64,000 bases of DNA from NCBI RefSeq assembly GCF_905475345.1, contig NC_066592.1:4180001-4244000 (forward strand), read 5' to 3'. This DNA is from Vespula vulgaris. Taxonomy: Eukaryota > Arthropoda > Insecta > Hymenoptera > Vespidae. Both the position numbers and the translations under genes were made by a program. Shown here piece after piece: positions 1-12,400 of this stretch. The notes under the pieces are model-generated. The model was not told where the DNA came from. It did no database searches and saw only the letters and a program-made list of their open reading frames with translations. Numbering within the stretch: the first letter of the stretch is position 1; the number at the start of each line of letters is the position of its first letter.

Positions 1-30
1 CGAGATATAACGATTTTCTTTTATTTCCAG

Positions 31-903
31 GGTTTGGGACTAGATCCACCTGATACAAAGGATTCCGAAGAAGCTTACAGTCCTTCCGATACGCGTTCGT
101 TTACGCCACCGCCTCCAGGCATTTCGAAATTTGCCCAGCCAATTCTCGATAAAGTTTCGGATATAACGATACCGCCGAATTTACAAGAGATTCTTGCAAA
201 CGTTAAACGACAAGAGTCCTCGAAAGTAGATCCTTATCTTCCGTCTAAGCCCAGTGCTACATTTTTGACTACCGTTAATTCTACAGTTTATCAAAATTCG
301 GAAAAATACTCTTCACCTTCTCAAGCCAAAGGACCAAATTTAGGCAGAGCGAATTCCGAAAAGGCAGCTTTCGCGGATGTCTCACAGACTGCTCTTTCGA
401 AAGAAAGCAAAAGTACGCTGAGTTCGCTCAGTGATTTAGATCTGATAAGAAAAGCTGAAGAGGAATTAGCTGCTGTCGCAGCTGCATCTACAGCATCTAA
501 TGTATCCACTGTGCCTATATCACCTGTAGCGCCTTCCGGGACAAATCTTATAACGCAAACTTCTCCTGTTCCACCTACGCAATGTGGTAATTTGACGGCG
601 TCTCCTACGCTTCATCAGCCCATGTTATCACCTCCTATTGCTCATATAGAAACCTCGTTTAAGAAGACCTTCATGCCCGAACAACCAAAACCGCCGGGTC
701 TTGAAGATGAAGATTTTCCTGCATTTCCTTCAACACCACCGACAATGGACAGTATGTCAAAAATAATGCCGCGATCGAAGTACGCTCATAAAAGTGGTAT
801 TGTGTTAAGTGTAAAGCGAAAAGTATGCGAGGATGATAGTTTATCTCCTGCAGTCAAAACTCCAAGGACAAAGTCGAGGTGGGGTCAAGGACCATCGGAA
901 TGA
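31..903 (+). CDS. 3'-terminal coding exon of an unidentified Ser/Pro-rich, probably nuclear protein (partial)
   Basis: The exon opens right after a pyrimidine-rich acceptor (ttatttccag, 21-30) and reads in frame for 290 codons to TGA at 901-903. It has no true ATG near its start, so the protein begins upstream of the window. The product is low in complexity: Ser/Pro/Thr-rich stretches, a short ordered-looking segment (SDITIPPNLQEILANVKRQ, about residues 43-61), an Ala-rich run (EEELAAVAAAS), and a basic end (VKRKVC...KTPRTKSRWGQG) that looks like a nuclear localisation signal. The even codon use and lack of stops in an AT-rich setting support real coding. I do not recognise the family with confidence. 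Pro/Ser-rich tails of transcription or RNA-processing regulators (DIDO/PHF3/PPS or RPRD2 types) are possible but not shown. The next gene on the same strand starts 3.5 kb downstream. Confidence 0.8.
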   Translation, partial: GLGLDPPDTKDSEEAYSPSDTRSFTPPPPGISKFAQPILDKVSDITIPPNLQEILANVKRQESSKVDPYLPSKPSATFLTTVNSTVYQNSEKYSSPSQAKGPNLGRANSEKAAFADVSQTALSKESKSTLSSLSDLDLIRKAEEELAAVAAASTASNVSTVPISPVAPSGTNLITQTSPVPPTQCGNLTASPTLHQPMLSPPIAHIETSFKKTFMPEQPKPPGLEDEDFPAFPSTPPTMDSMSKIMPRSKYAHKSGIVLSVKRKVCEDDSLSPAVKTPRTKSRWGQGPSE

Positions 904-3900
904 AATTATTCAGAAACTACTTCTTCGTACTATGGAAGTACAAAAGGAAAGCATTACATCATATAAAATATAGTTATGTTATAGGTTACAGCGATAAGAC
1001 AAACTTAAGAGTTTGAATGCTGTTGTCAAGAATATAGAAGGGATGAGAAGAGAATTTTGAGTATGAATGAAAATTGTGTTAAAAGAAGAAAATTCTCTCT
1101 TAGTATGGTTAACAAAAACAAAAGACCCCGAAATATTCTTCATTACGTCATAAGATGTAATTGATACGAACTAACCTTTAATTTTTAGATAACGATCGTA
1201 TTTGAAATATTAAGAACGATTTAAATAAAAATATAAAAAATATTTGCAAAATTGAAGACAAAGTGCAATGTATTTTTGCAATGTATTTTTAATCATCACT
1301 TTAGAATTGAAGTATGATTTTAAAAATATATAATTTTCTTCTGCATCCATAATGTAGATACAAAAGATTGTTTAGAAAATAATATGAATGATATTTACAT
1401 TTTCTATAATTATACTAATCATAATATTTCATGAAATCTTGAGATATTAAAAACCATACTACAGTAGAAGATTTTCTTCTCCAAGAATTGGAAGTAGCTG
1501 TAGTAAAAACAGGAATTGGATGATAATATTGCTGGTTCCTTGTGAAAAAATAGCTTGGAAATATATGATAAAACTTTTTTGATGTAAATGTAAAGATCTC
1601 TTAATTTTCGGGAAAAATGACTTTGAAAACTTGGAACATACATGACTCGATTCAATAGTAAAATTTAAGAGGCGTATTCTTTTGATTTGTTATATAATTA
1701 TTTAAGCAAAATATCATAAATGTAGATGCCAATGTATTGTTATCTATACATGCTATTAATTTGGATTGAAGTGTATGTATGTTCTAAGACAAACAAAGCC
1801 ATTTCTCTCCAAAATAAAGATTTATATTAAGAAAATTTATTATCTGAATATTTGTTTTATTTTTTTCTTTTTGTTTTTTCTCTCTTTTTTTTTTTTTTTT
1901 TTTTTTTTACAAGGAACCATTTCCTTTCCTAGATACGTCATCATTTCTATCACCTCCCATATTTTGTAAATCATTGTTTTTACAATAAGATTTTTAAAGG
2001 GCATCGTAAGTCACAATTTGGGCCAAAAAAAATTTGACTCGCGATTCTTTGCGTTTTTACATTTTTAATTACATATTGGTTTGAAAACACTACTGTCTGA
2101 AAACATCGAAAAGACAATTGAATTTGTCATTAAGCACGTATCTGTACAGAAATATAATTACATATTCTTTAGTACTAAAATTATCAAATCTATACAAGCA
2201 GTATACTTACAAATGCTTATCTTCTTTTATTACTTTATTTTAAAAGATATGTGCATATGTGATCAAATAAAATAAAATTCCATAAATTCTTTTTTGGATA
2301 ATATCCAAGCATAACTGATGTAAATACCAAAGTAAAAAAGAGACGAGTGAGCATATAAGCAGATTTAATGATTATTATACCGCTTGAAAATGATGCTTAT
2401 CTATGTATATAGCTGAATTGAAAGTTGTGTAATATATTTTGTTAAAAGTTACCTGGGGGAAAAAAATAATGCCAGGTTATCTAAATCACGTTGAACAATA
2501 TCAATGTATATAAGTTATACAATGTTTCATTTTATTAAAATTCATTAAAATTGGTTGTATATTGTAAGTGATAACTGATATATAAGGTATATGATATATT
2601 TTATTGCCAGATTTTATTGAAATATCTTGTAAATGTAAAATAGTTTCATATGTGAAATTTCTTTTTTAAGAAGGCAAAAAAAGAATTATTTTCCTTATAA
2701 TTGCGTAAAAGATTTGACATTGTGTTTGGTCTTCCTAGCCATCACACAAATTACTGGTAATATATAAAACTTCCAAATGTATTATGTTATATCCCACATA
2801 AAAATTTCCAAAATGGAATACATATATAACATTTAAACCAATATCACCAAAGTTTATGTAATTGTTCCATTTGGTACTATGAAAAATAGTTGAATTTCAA
2901 TATTTTTACTTGTTCTATATACAAACATACCTACATACAGTGCACAGAATTCATATGCATTGAAAATATTTATCTTTTTTTTTTATTTTATTATGATAGC
3001 AACAAGATATTAGATAATTTATGTTTATAAATCTTTCAGATGCAAATCAATGGTATAGCTACATATATTTTAAATTAACGTTTTGTTAATTTGATTAAGT
3101 ACGGCATAAAAATACTTGCTTGCATACATCATAGCAATAGTTTCTGGTTTCTAGTGTATTATTATACAGAATATATACTATTATATTATTAAGCTATTTA
3201 GCAAATAACCATATATGAAAGTATCCATACATCTAGTGCATTATAATCGAGTTTATTTGCATACATTCTCAGAATATATCTTTTAATATGCAATATGTTC
3301 AGTGTACACGTTTAGAAAGTAGTTATTTTAATATCTACTTTTGTATATCCTTGGATGATACAACAAAATAAACCATAATCTATTACCACAAATAATATCA
3401 CAAACGAGATCGCATGAACCACTCAATTGTGTACCCATAACAATTTTTATTCCAAGTATAATAGGACGATTTTCTGCTGCCTAGACGTGAACGATTAGTT
3501 ATATAATATGTAGTACTGTGTATATGTATGGTATGTGTGTGTATATATATATATATGTGTATATATATATATATATATAAACAATAATTTAGATTACAAT
3601 AGTTTAGTTTATGGAATGAGGCGCCAAAAATGTGTAAAGAAATAATCTACTTGACCGACTGTTGGTTTCTGCTGATATCATTATTTCTTTCATTAGATCT
3701 TTTATGTTAATAGATTGTTAGCATAAAGTTAGAAAATAATTATTCATATTTCGTCAATAATGATATTATAAAATCAAACCATATTTATGTAGAATATGTT
3801 CAATTATCAGTAATAAAGAATAATTGTATTCTAATATATAGTCATTTTCAAATATGATATATTTAATGTTGGTGGCACTGCAATTTTAGAAGAATCATTT

Positions 3901-4441
3901 AAATCAAGAAGGGATATCAAGCAGTAATCCATGAAAAGTTCAGGTAAAAATTACTGTACACGATATGAATATTATTTGTGTAGAAATTGAAGTTCCAAAA
4001 TAACATAATACAATAATAATGAAGAAATAGGAGATTAAATGGTATTAATATGAGAAATTTTTTTAGGTGTGAATTTCAAATTTGGTACCATTTCTAGACT
4101 AGAGGGCGCTTATTTCAGCTATGACGCATGCATTTGCATGTATCATGTTAGTGAATTGTTTTGTTTACGCTCAACAATTAGTTGGTTAACTTAATTCATA
4201 AATATTGTTATGTCGTATTTGTAAAATATGAATTATCGATTATGATTAGAAAACAGTTTACAAGTGTTAACGAGATCTTACAAAGTTTACCAAAGTATTC
4301 GAACATGATCGAGATTTAACCTGACTAATACTCGATATGACCTCATGCCATAAACTCGCGGTGTGGTCATTGAATTAATATAAAATATAGAAAATGAAAT
4401 ATTTATCTTTGTTCTATTTGAAAATATAATCAGAATAATCG
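904..4441 (+). other. 3' UTR of the upstream gene plus AT-rich spacer before the Wsck-like gene
   Basis: No coding exon is visible on either strand. Candidate plus-strand poly(A) signals (AATAAA-type) lie near 1223 and 2269, so the 3' UTR probably ends within the first 1.4 kb, although further sites exist. The rest is very AT-rich, with a (TA)n/(GT)n microsatellite at about 3538-3580 and poly-T near 1886-1910. A CTCF-like site lies at 4098-4109 and a POU octamer-like ATTTGCAT at 4132-4139, shortly before the Wsck-like start. Confidence 0.5.
4098..4109 (+). promoter_or_regulatory. CTCF-like insulator motif
   Basis: ACTAGAGGGCGC matches the core of the classical CTCF consensus (..SYAGRKGGCRC) at every core position; with two more bases on the 5' side it matches 12 of 14. 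It lies between two genes on the same strand, where a boundary or promoter-proximal site would make sense. The motif match is seen in the sequence; binding is inferred. Confidence 0.35.
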
Positions 4442-6830
4442 ATGAAAAAGAAAAAGAAAATAAATATGGCTACTATAATATTACTTCTTAGTGTAACTTT
4501 AGTATATGGGCAGGAGTATGAAGGTTGTTTTAAGAGTCCTGCTGTGGATCCTGATTTATCTTCTTTAATTTCAAGTCGTATTACTGCTCCTACCGAATGC
4601 ATCGAACAATGTCATTCGTTTGATTACATGTAAGTACATATATATATATATATATATTTGGATTTGATAGAAGAAAGCATAAAAGTAAAATATATTATTA
4701 TTATTATTATTATCGTTATAATTGTAGGTTTGCTGGATTGCAAAATGGACAAAGATGTTATTGTGGTAGTAAGTTTGGTAAAAATGGCTTATCTAATTCT
4801 TGCATTCCTTGTATTGCTGATGCATTTAAATTTTGTGGAGGTCAGGAAGCTATGAGTATATATTCGACTGGACAAAAAGGTATGTCCCTTATAAATATTT
4901 ATTAATGTCATATGTATTTACTAAGTTATTATTTAATTGTAGGCCCTAGTAGACCAAGAGCAATTCAGATAATTCCTCAAAAAGATGATAGTTTCTTAAT
5001 TACATGGCAGCCACCAGATATATCAAATGGAAATATTACATCTTATACACTGACTGCTATTGCCATTGAAACGCATAGTTATAATATTTTATCGCCAATA
5101 GAAAGTCAAGTACAAGGTGCTACATCTAATAGTACTATTTTAAGGGGTCTTCAACCTGGTACTAAGTATAATGTATCAATTTCTGCAAGTAATTCACAAG
5201 GAATTAGTAAGCCGGCTTATGCTACCGAATGGACCTCTATAGGTCCACCTGATAAACCAGATACACCAGAAATATTAAATAAGAATAAGACTACCACGAC
5301 AGTTATGCTTTCTGAAGGAAGTAGCGAAAATGGACCAGTGAGTGCTTATCAAGTTGTAGTTGTTCAGCCTGGTACAATACCTCCTGTGGGCTCAGATGTT
5401 ATGTATTTAAATTACGAAAAGTCATTTCAAGAAGGTTTAGGTTATTATATAACAGCAGAATTTGATGCATCAGACTTTCATAATTATAAAAAATTTGTGG
5501 TAGGAGATGGGAGATTAATAGGCGGATATTACAATGCTCCTTTAAAAACTGAACCAATGCCACAAATAGGGTTAGTGGTTATATCAAGAGCACAAGGAGA
5601 AGTGCAGTATTCCTATTCTAATTTTACCAACAGTATTCAACAATTTCAACAAGATGAATTTCATCAAATGGATTCTGTTGTTGTCATTATTTTACGTATA
5701 GGAATTATTCTTTTAGGATCTTTACTTATTATATCCATACTAATATTTTATTTAGTTAGACGCCGTCATGAAAAGGCCCATATTATAAAACTTCCAGAGC
5801 AACAAGAATTGACATTACAAGGGCCATTACATGAAGTAGATAACATGGGATATATTCCAGAAGATGTACCAGAAAGGGTAAATCATTATCAAGAATTGAA
5901 AAACAAAGTTTGGAGTATACCACAAAATAATTTATCGATTGATAATGCAGCCTTACGTAGAGGGCGATTTGGTACAGTTCACTCCGGTACAGTACAAAAG
6001 GATGATAAAACTTTTTCTGTTGTTGTCCATACTATAGCCGATCGTTCGTTAAAACCGTCAGATAAGCAAGCTATGCTAAGAGAACTGGATGTATGCATTA
6101 AGGCATCAACAATGAAGTATCTTGCTGGTTTGGTTGGAACCTGTGAAACTTCAGATACTTTATATGTTGTTCTAGAAATGCCTCCACAGATATTGAAACA
6201 TTTATTATTAGCTGCTAGATCTGGAACGATATTTCCAGTTGATCAAATGTTACCTATTGGTTCTTCAATTGCATCTGCATTACAACATCTTGAAAATTAT
6301 AAGATCGTTCATACTCATTTATGTGCTAGAAGTATAGGCATTACCAATGATTGGATACCTAAGGTCATGGGTCATGGTATTGCAAAATATGTCTTAGAAG
6401 ATGTAAAATATGCTCGGTGGAGGGCAACAGAGTGTTTTACTAGTAAAAAAAAGCATCAACCAGGCGTTGTCTGGGCATTTGGTGTACTTTTATGGGAAAT
6501 GCTTAGTATGGGTGGAACTCCATACTCAAATCTTCAATTTGATAGCGAAGTAGAGGAAGCAGTTGAGCAAGGCATCAGATTACCACAATTACCAGATATG
6601 CCTGATCCATTATACGAAGTGATGTTGTCATGCTGGCAAGTTGATCCAGAAGAAAGGCCAACTTTTGATGAGCTTGTGAGATTGGTAAAATTTGTGTTAT
6701 TTATAACTTATCAAGTTACTTTGATAACAGAATGTTATCTAAATATGATGCTTTTTTTCAGAATACTTTAAGTATATGTCCCATCACTGCATTTACAGAA
6801 CCATACATTCCTGAATTGGAGCTGAATTAA
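4442..6830 (+). CDS. Wsck: Wsck-like single-pass receptor pseudokinase (WSC - FN3 - TM - inactive Tyr kinase)
   Basis: Four exons join in phase: 4442-4629, 4728-4879, 4943-6684 and 6762-6830 (716 aa). Residues 1-24 are a signal peptide; a second ATG at 4466 would give a cleaner one. The Cys-rich WSC domain (about 25-113, from EYEGCF to FCGGQEAMS) spans exons 1-2. FN3 domain(s) follow from about 115, then a membrane-proximal segment, a transmembrane helix at about 358-385 (SVVVIILRIGIILLGSLLII..) with an RRRH stop-transfer, and a kinase-fold domain from about 448. The glycine loop (GRFGTV) is kept, but the VAIK lysine is His476 (VVVH), HRD is H570-T-H and DFG is G590-H-G, so catalysis is not expected. 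Drosophila Wsck is likewise annotated as a putative inactive kinase with this architecture. The last intron hides a short in-frame extension; the better acceptor (ttttttcag, ending 6761) gives a C-terminus of NTLSICPITAFTEP then YIPELELN. Wsck is the best match by domain order; the ligand is unknown. Confidence 0.87.
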
Positions 6831-7758
6831 TCTCATTAAGTATATAATACTTAAAGCCACGTTTGAATTGTTTTATAGTATTTGTAGATATAATGTGAAA
6901 TGGTTAGTACTTAAAATCATTATATCTACCTCAGCCGACTTGCGCGACCAAGTATGTTTGGAAGACTGATGAAACCTTATTTCTTATTTTTTAAAAAAAT
7001 GATTTTGGATTAAAAACAATATTTATGATATTCGAAAAGAAAATTATTAGATTATAAAAATTCGTATAAGTCGGATGTTAAGTGTAAGTACAATAAGTAA
7101 TTGATTTATTGTTACATTAGTAAACAGTAAATCGTGCTGATATCTATTGCACCATATCTACTATTTATATTTACAAGGTGTTCGTAAATTAAGCTTTTTA
7201 TACACCATATGCAGTTACCATTTATATACTCTAGATTAGATAATATTTAATTTTATTCAATATTTTTAATGTATATTGGATTTGTATCTTTTTTTTAATG
7301 GATGTTTTCTTTTTTTATACAAATTTATAACTACAATTTCCGTCCATATTTCGCTAGGTAAATAATAGCATTACTATATTTACCATAATATATTATATAT
7401 ACTCTCTACTCGAACATTCCAAATGTACTATAAAAATAAAAAAAAAGTATTTTTGTTTTATAATATTATATACAAGATCGATATTCATAATATATATGCA
7501 AAGCGCTGATACTTTACAAAATAAATCTGTATGGTACAAATCTATTTTAAGATAATACAAATATAAAAATAATTGGCATTTAAACGGAACCATTCAAAAA
7601 AAAAAAAAAACAACTAAATCACACACTATAGTATATCGATCTATCTATAACGTAATATTTTCACAATTATTTAAATAATTAAATTCGTTCGTTCTAATTA
7701 TAACTTAAAAGCAAAAAAATTAATTGACGCAAACGTGCAGTCGAGTTTACGATATTAG
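6831..7758. other. Convergent 3' UTRs of the Wsck-like and Tre1-like genes
   Basis: This 928-bp AT-rich gap separates the stop codons of two converging genes. Plus-strand poly(A) signal candidates occur at about 7433 and 7521 (AATAAA). A minus-strand candidate (TTTATT on the plus strand) occurs near 7103. If these are used, the two transcripts overlap tail to tail by several hundred bases. No further ORF of interest is present. Confidence 0.5.
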
Positions 7759-9469
7759 TCACGTCAATGGAGGGGAAGAAATTTTGCTGGAGTGCGAGTG
7801 CGTTGGTTTTGGACCAGTCGTTGGTATTTTGCTTGAGACAGGACATAAGACTTGTTTGTAAGCTTCTCTATACAATTTGTTGGTACCAGCGTATATAAAA
7901 GGATTTATAACGGAGGATGCCCAAGCTAATATCGAAGCGATCACATGTAAGATAGGAATTCTGACTTTGTCGTCGATTACGTTTGCTAACATCAATGGCA
8001 TGAAACACGTTAAGAAACACAAGAATATAATCAACATGAGTCTCGTCACTCTGGAGTCTTCTCTTCTTTGAAATCCACCAGTTTTTCGTCTTCCTCCAGT
8101 AGCATGTGCTTCCAAATTCTTTCGGCTCTTTCTTACGCGCCAGTAAATACAAAGATAAGAAACGCTGATCACAACGCAGGGTACGATAAAGCCGAGAACA
8201 AAGAGCACTTTTTTTGGACTCGAACCATTCTTCTTTAAAATCGTACAAGAGAAGGTCTTTGAATCTAATCCGAGAGTACCCCAGATGCCTACCAAAGGTG
8301 GTATCAAAAGGGAGAAACTAAGGGTCCATATGGCGATCAACATCAATACGATACCCCGGGTGGTGTATATAACAGCGTAGATATCCGATCTTGATATGAG
8401 TACATATCTAAAAAAAATATTAGATATATTGTTTTCGTAGATTTGGACTGATCGAATTCAAGAGAAACAAAAATTAATGCGTCTCTCTTTATAATTTTGT
8501 AAAAAAGGAAGGTCTACAAAAGTTTCAAAAAATGTTCGACGTTTCTTTCAATAGACTTTTGTTTTACAAATCCTAATGGATCAAACATTAACTCATCGAT
8601 GATTCGATATACATCGGATTGTTATCTTTTTTATTATGAATTAGAGATTACTGACCTGTTGATTGTAATCGCAACCATACTCAATAACGAAACAGCAACG
8701 TTTCCATAAAAGAAAAGTGGGAAGATTTGGCAAAGAGTATCACCGAGGACCCAAGCTTCGTTTAAATATCTGCTAGCTGTCAACGGCAAATTCACAGCAG
8801 AGAAAATTAGATCGGAGACGCTAAGACTTATCACGAATGCCGTTGTAGCGTGTCGCCTTAGTCTCGTATACTTCAGTAGCGCGATTACTGTCACCAAATT
8901 ACCTTCAATTAAGAGGAAACGTAATGGATCTTAATATCTTAATTAGTCAACGAGTTGCGACTACTTTTAACAGAATTTTTCAAATAACTTCATTAAAATG
9001 ATATATATATATATATATATAAATTTATTTAGAATTCAGAGCTGAGTAAAATATTTTAAGTTGAAATATTAAAAAGAAAAAGAACAAAGAGACAGATTAA
9101 ATCGTTTTAAATCACAAATAAATTTATATTTATGTTACAACAGAAATAAAATTATATCACTTAATTTTTCTAATGAATCAATTTGGATAATAGAATATTT
9201 TTTATTCATCGAAAAGACATGTTTTACTCAGATCTGTTAGAATTATTTATTACTTTGATTTAGAAATTTCTTTATATAATTTAGTATAGTGATACTTATA
9301 TGTACAAGAAAATAATTAACACCTTTATATTTTTACCTAGTATACCGACAATACTGAAGATTATCGCACAAATGGCAGCGGCGATAGTAGCCGATCGAGA
9401 ATAATGTTTAAAAGCTTCGATTCCATGCTCGTCATTGAAGCTGATGTTAATCGACGAAGAGTTAGCCAT
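7759..9469 (-). CDS. Tre1: Tre1/moody-type rhodopsin-family G-protein-coupled receptor
   Basis: Three minus-strand exons join in phase: 9337-9469, 8656-8902 and 7759-8407, giving 342 aa. The protein starts MANSSSINISFN, with potential N-glycosylation sites, then seven hydrophobic helices. TM1-TM2 run into LRRHATTAFVISLSVSDL, TM3 carries FYGNVAVSLLSMVAIT, TM6 is LIIFLCFLTCFMPLML and TM7 ends in NPFIYAGTNKLYREAYK (NPxxY type). The DRY motif is NRY (residues 126-128), typical of the Tre1/moody group, and the intron between exons 2 and 3 splits the Arg codon of NRY. The conserved extracellular Cys pair fits CQIF before TM3 and FSCTIL in loop 2. In Drosophila, Tre1 guides germ-cell migration and neuroblast polarity, and moody acts in blood-brain-barrier glia. 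The short C-tail (SKISSPPLT) and overall length favour Tre1, but moody is not excluded. The gene converges on Wsck. Confidence 0.82.
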
Positions 9470-12400
9470 ATTCTTCTTCTTCTTCTTCTTCTTCTTTTAA
9501 TTCTTTTTTTTCAAGAAATTTCTTTTTCTTTGCATCCTTTAGAATAAAAATAAAATCAAATATCAAATCAATTATCCTATCGCACGAATAAATCTAAACA
9601 TATTGATTAAAACTCAACTTTTTCAACACATTTCAAAAATTCAAATGAAATGAACACATACGTACGCACATACACACATCCACACACATACACTTTTGCG
9701 TTGATTCCTTCAACAAGTCCATTAATCGCAAAGTACGCTTACTTATTTGCGAGCAGTTGCCTATGGATCATAGAATAACGACCCCTCTTAATGAGTTCGA
9801 TGATTAGATACACACACATGCGCACGTATACATACATATAAATAGGATTACACGTTGCGAACACTATCACATGAAAAACATGTATTCTTCATTGAAATGA
9901 AAATCGGTCGATCGTATCTCTTGCAAATTTCTTATAAATATTTTATTGATGTTAACTTCGTTACGTTGATAACGCAAACGTTTAAAAATAATATTCCAAT
10001 ACTCCGTCATTTTTATTTCTTTTTCACGGTAAAATATCGAGTTCTAATGAGGTTGAAATGTATTTTTTTTTTTTCTTTTCGATATCGTTATTCTCAATTT
10101 ATTTTTATTTAATTTCTTTTTTTATTCCTCGTTAAGATCATAAAACCTGAATAGGCTCTCGAGACAAGAAAATAATAGCACAAACAACGTGTAACCCTCT
10201 TTTACTCGAAGACCGATCGAGACTGACGAACTCTGACCACGTATGCGCCCTTTACGAGAGTATACACGATTTACTGTCTTTATCTAACGCTCTTTCCTCT
10301 TTCTCCCTCCCTCTGTCTCTCTCTCTCTCTCTATTTCTTTCTTTCTCTTTCTCGATTTAATTTTCCCACCTCCTTTCGTCTTTCGCGTCTTCTCCTTAAG
10401 TATTTGTGACCACAGCTTCCGAAGCGATACGTTCTGTTTTTTCTAATCTCACATACATAATTTAGAGTTCATATTTAATCTCTAGAATTTTTTTTGTTTT
10501 CATTGATAGAATGTTGATTTCGAAAATTTGTATAATTGAATATGATGAATTATTATCTTGTACGTATATAGATTAGGTAGTATAGACATTTTGATGATTT
10601 TCAAACTTATATGATCGTATCAAAGATGATATTAATAAAACTGATTTGTTAATGTAGTTACTATAATTTAATTAATTTGATTTTTATATTCTTATGAAAT
10701 TCATTCTTTCTACATTGTGTACTCTTCACGATCGAAAATTTATTAATACAATTTACGACACACCTAACTTTACTTTTATCGTAAATCGATTTAAATCTTT
10801 TTGAATGATCATATGATCGTTTCAAAACCTTCGTCTTCAAATAAACGATTAATTATCGAACGATTAGACAAAGACAACTATAATAAATATAATTATTTAA
10901 AAAAGAAAGAAATAGATATCTGTAATATGATCTTACCTTTAAATTTATTAAATAGATCGAAGATCGATTATTTCGTATCAGTGCTTGTGATATCTCGAAA
11001 AGAACGAAAAAAAGAAAAAGAAAAAAAGAGAAGGACAAACAAGTCTATGAACGAAAAAAAAAAGTAAAAGAAAACAAAGAGAAGAATAAACAAGTCTCGA
11101 GTTAGTTTCCCGTGGAGCTGAAATTTTTTGTGTCTATTGTCATCAATAAGAAGGTCAACGTACCAAGTTTATCGACTATATTTGATCGGCGCAATATCTT
11201 CCCGATCAATGAACTATAATTTTAGATCTTCGATAATAAAACTTTGTTAAAAACTTTTCTTCTTTCACAAGTAACTAATTAACATTCTCGGATAGATTAA
11301 TCGATCATTTTCACAAATCATTGTACTATTATTGAGGTAACACAATTTCGATCGATAAAAAATATTCGAAAGCATGATCGAGATTGAGATCGAGATCGGA
11401 TAGGTTTCAACTTTAACACACGACTATGCAGAAGCTATTTTGTTCTGTGGCTCGTGCTATCGTTTCTGAATTTCGAATAGGGAAGGTAAGAATCCTATAG
11501 GAGAAAAGAGACGATTGGTGTGACCTCTCCTCTTCTCTTCTTCTCCCCTCACTTACCCATATACCTACTACTGCTGTTCTGCGTGACTCCCTTTCCCTTA
11601 CCCCACTTCGGTAAGAACCAGCTGTCAAACCGACTACTATCTACAAAAGATGCCGAACAATCGGCAGGAGCCGTTTTCTTGCCCTCTCTACGAGAACATA
11701 TTGTGTGTATGTAAGTGCTCCTCCTTCTCTTCCATCTCTTCCTCCCTTCTCTTTTCACGTTCTTACCTGTCTTACATCTTTCAACCCCTCGCGCGTTGAT
11801 TCCCGATGTATACGAGTTACAACTCTAACTGGCTTTGACTTCCAACTTGCGAGAAATCTAACGGATCGTTTGAATTCTTTTTTGATTTGTTAATTTTTTA
11901 TTTTTTTTTGTTTTGTTTTAGATCTCGAAAATGTTTTTATATCTCGAATAAGTTTTTATCGGATTGGCCAGTCAATAGTTTTTATCTAAATAAACATATT
12001 GCTTGAATCAATTCAATCGATTCAAGAAAATCGATGTAATAGATGAATATAAAAAATGTCAAATCTTTTTTGTGTGTAATAAGAAAAGATCTTCGGATCT
12101 TTTAATCATTTTAAATTTGAAAAAAGCGAGCCACAAAAAATAATCGCACTGTGTCAACTTTCTATCCGAACTTAGGCTTATCATTTATCTAAACGTATCT
12201 GTCGTGGGAAAAGAAAGATTTCGATTTAAAAAATTGATATAGTTATCTCCTAAAAAAAATTTTTTCTCTTTGTATTTACTAACGGATGATATTCAATATG
12301 TGCATGCGTTCGTAAGAAAAATATTATATTTTTCCTATCCTATCATTTTTCTTTTTCTCGATACGATTCTTCTTTTGCCCTATAAGTCGATTGTAACATC

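Noticed and set aside
6685..6774. ORF continuation of the Wsck kinase exon (VKFVLFITYQVTLITECYLN)
   Set aside because: It is explained by a short 77-bp intron with GTAAAA donor and ttttttcag acceptor; splicing gives a more plausible C-terminus.
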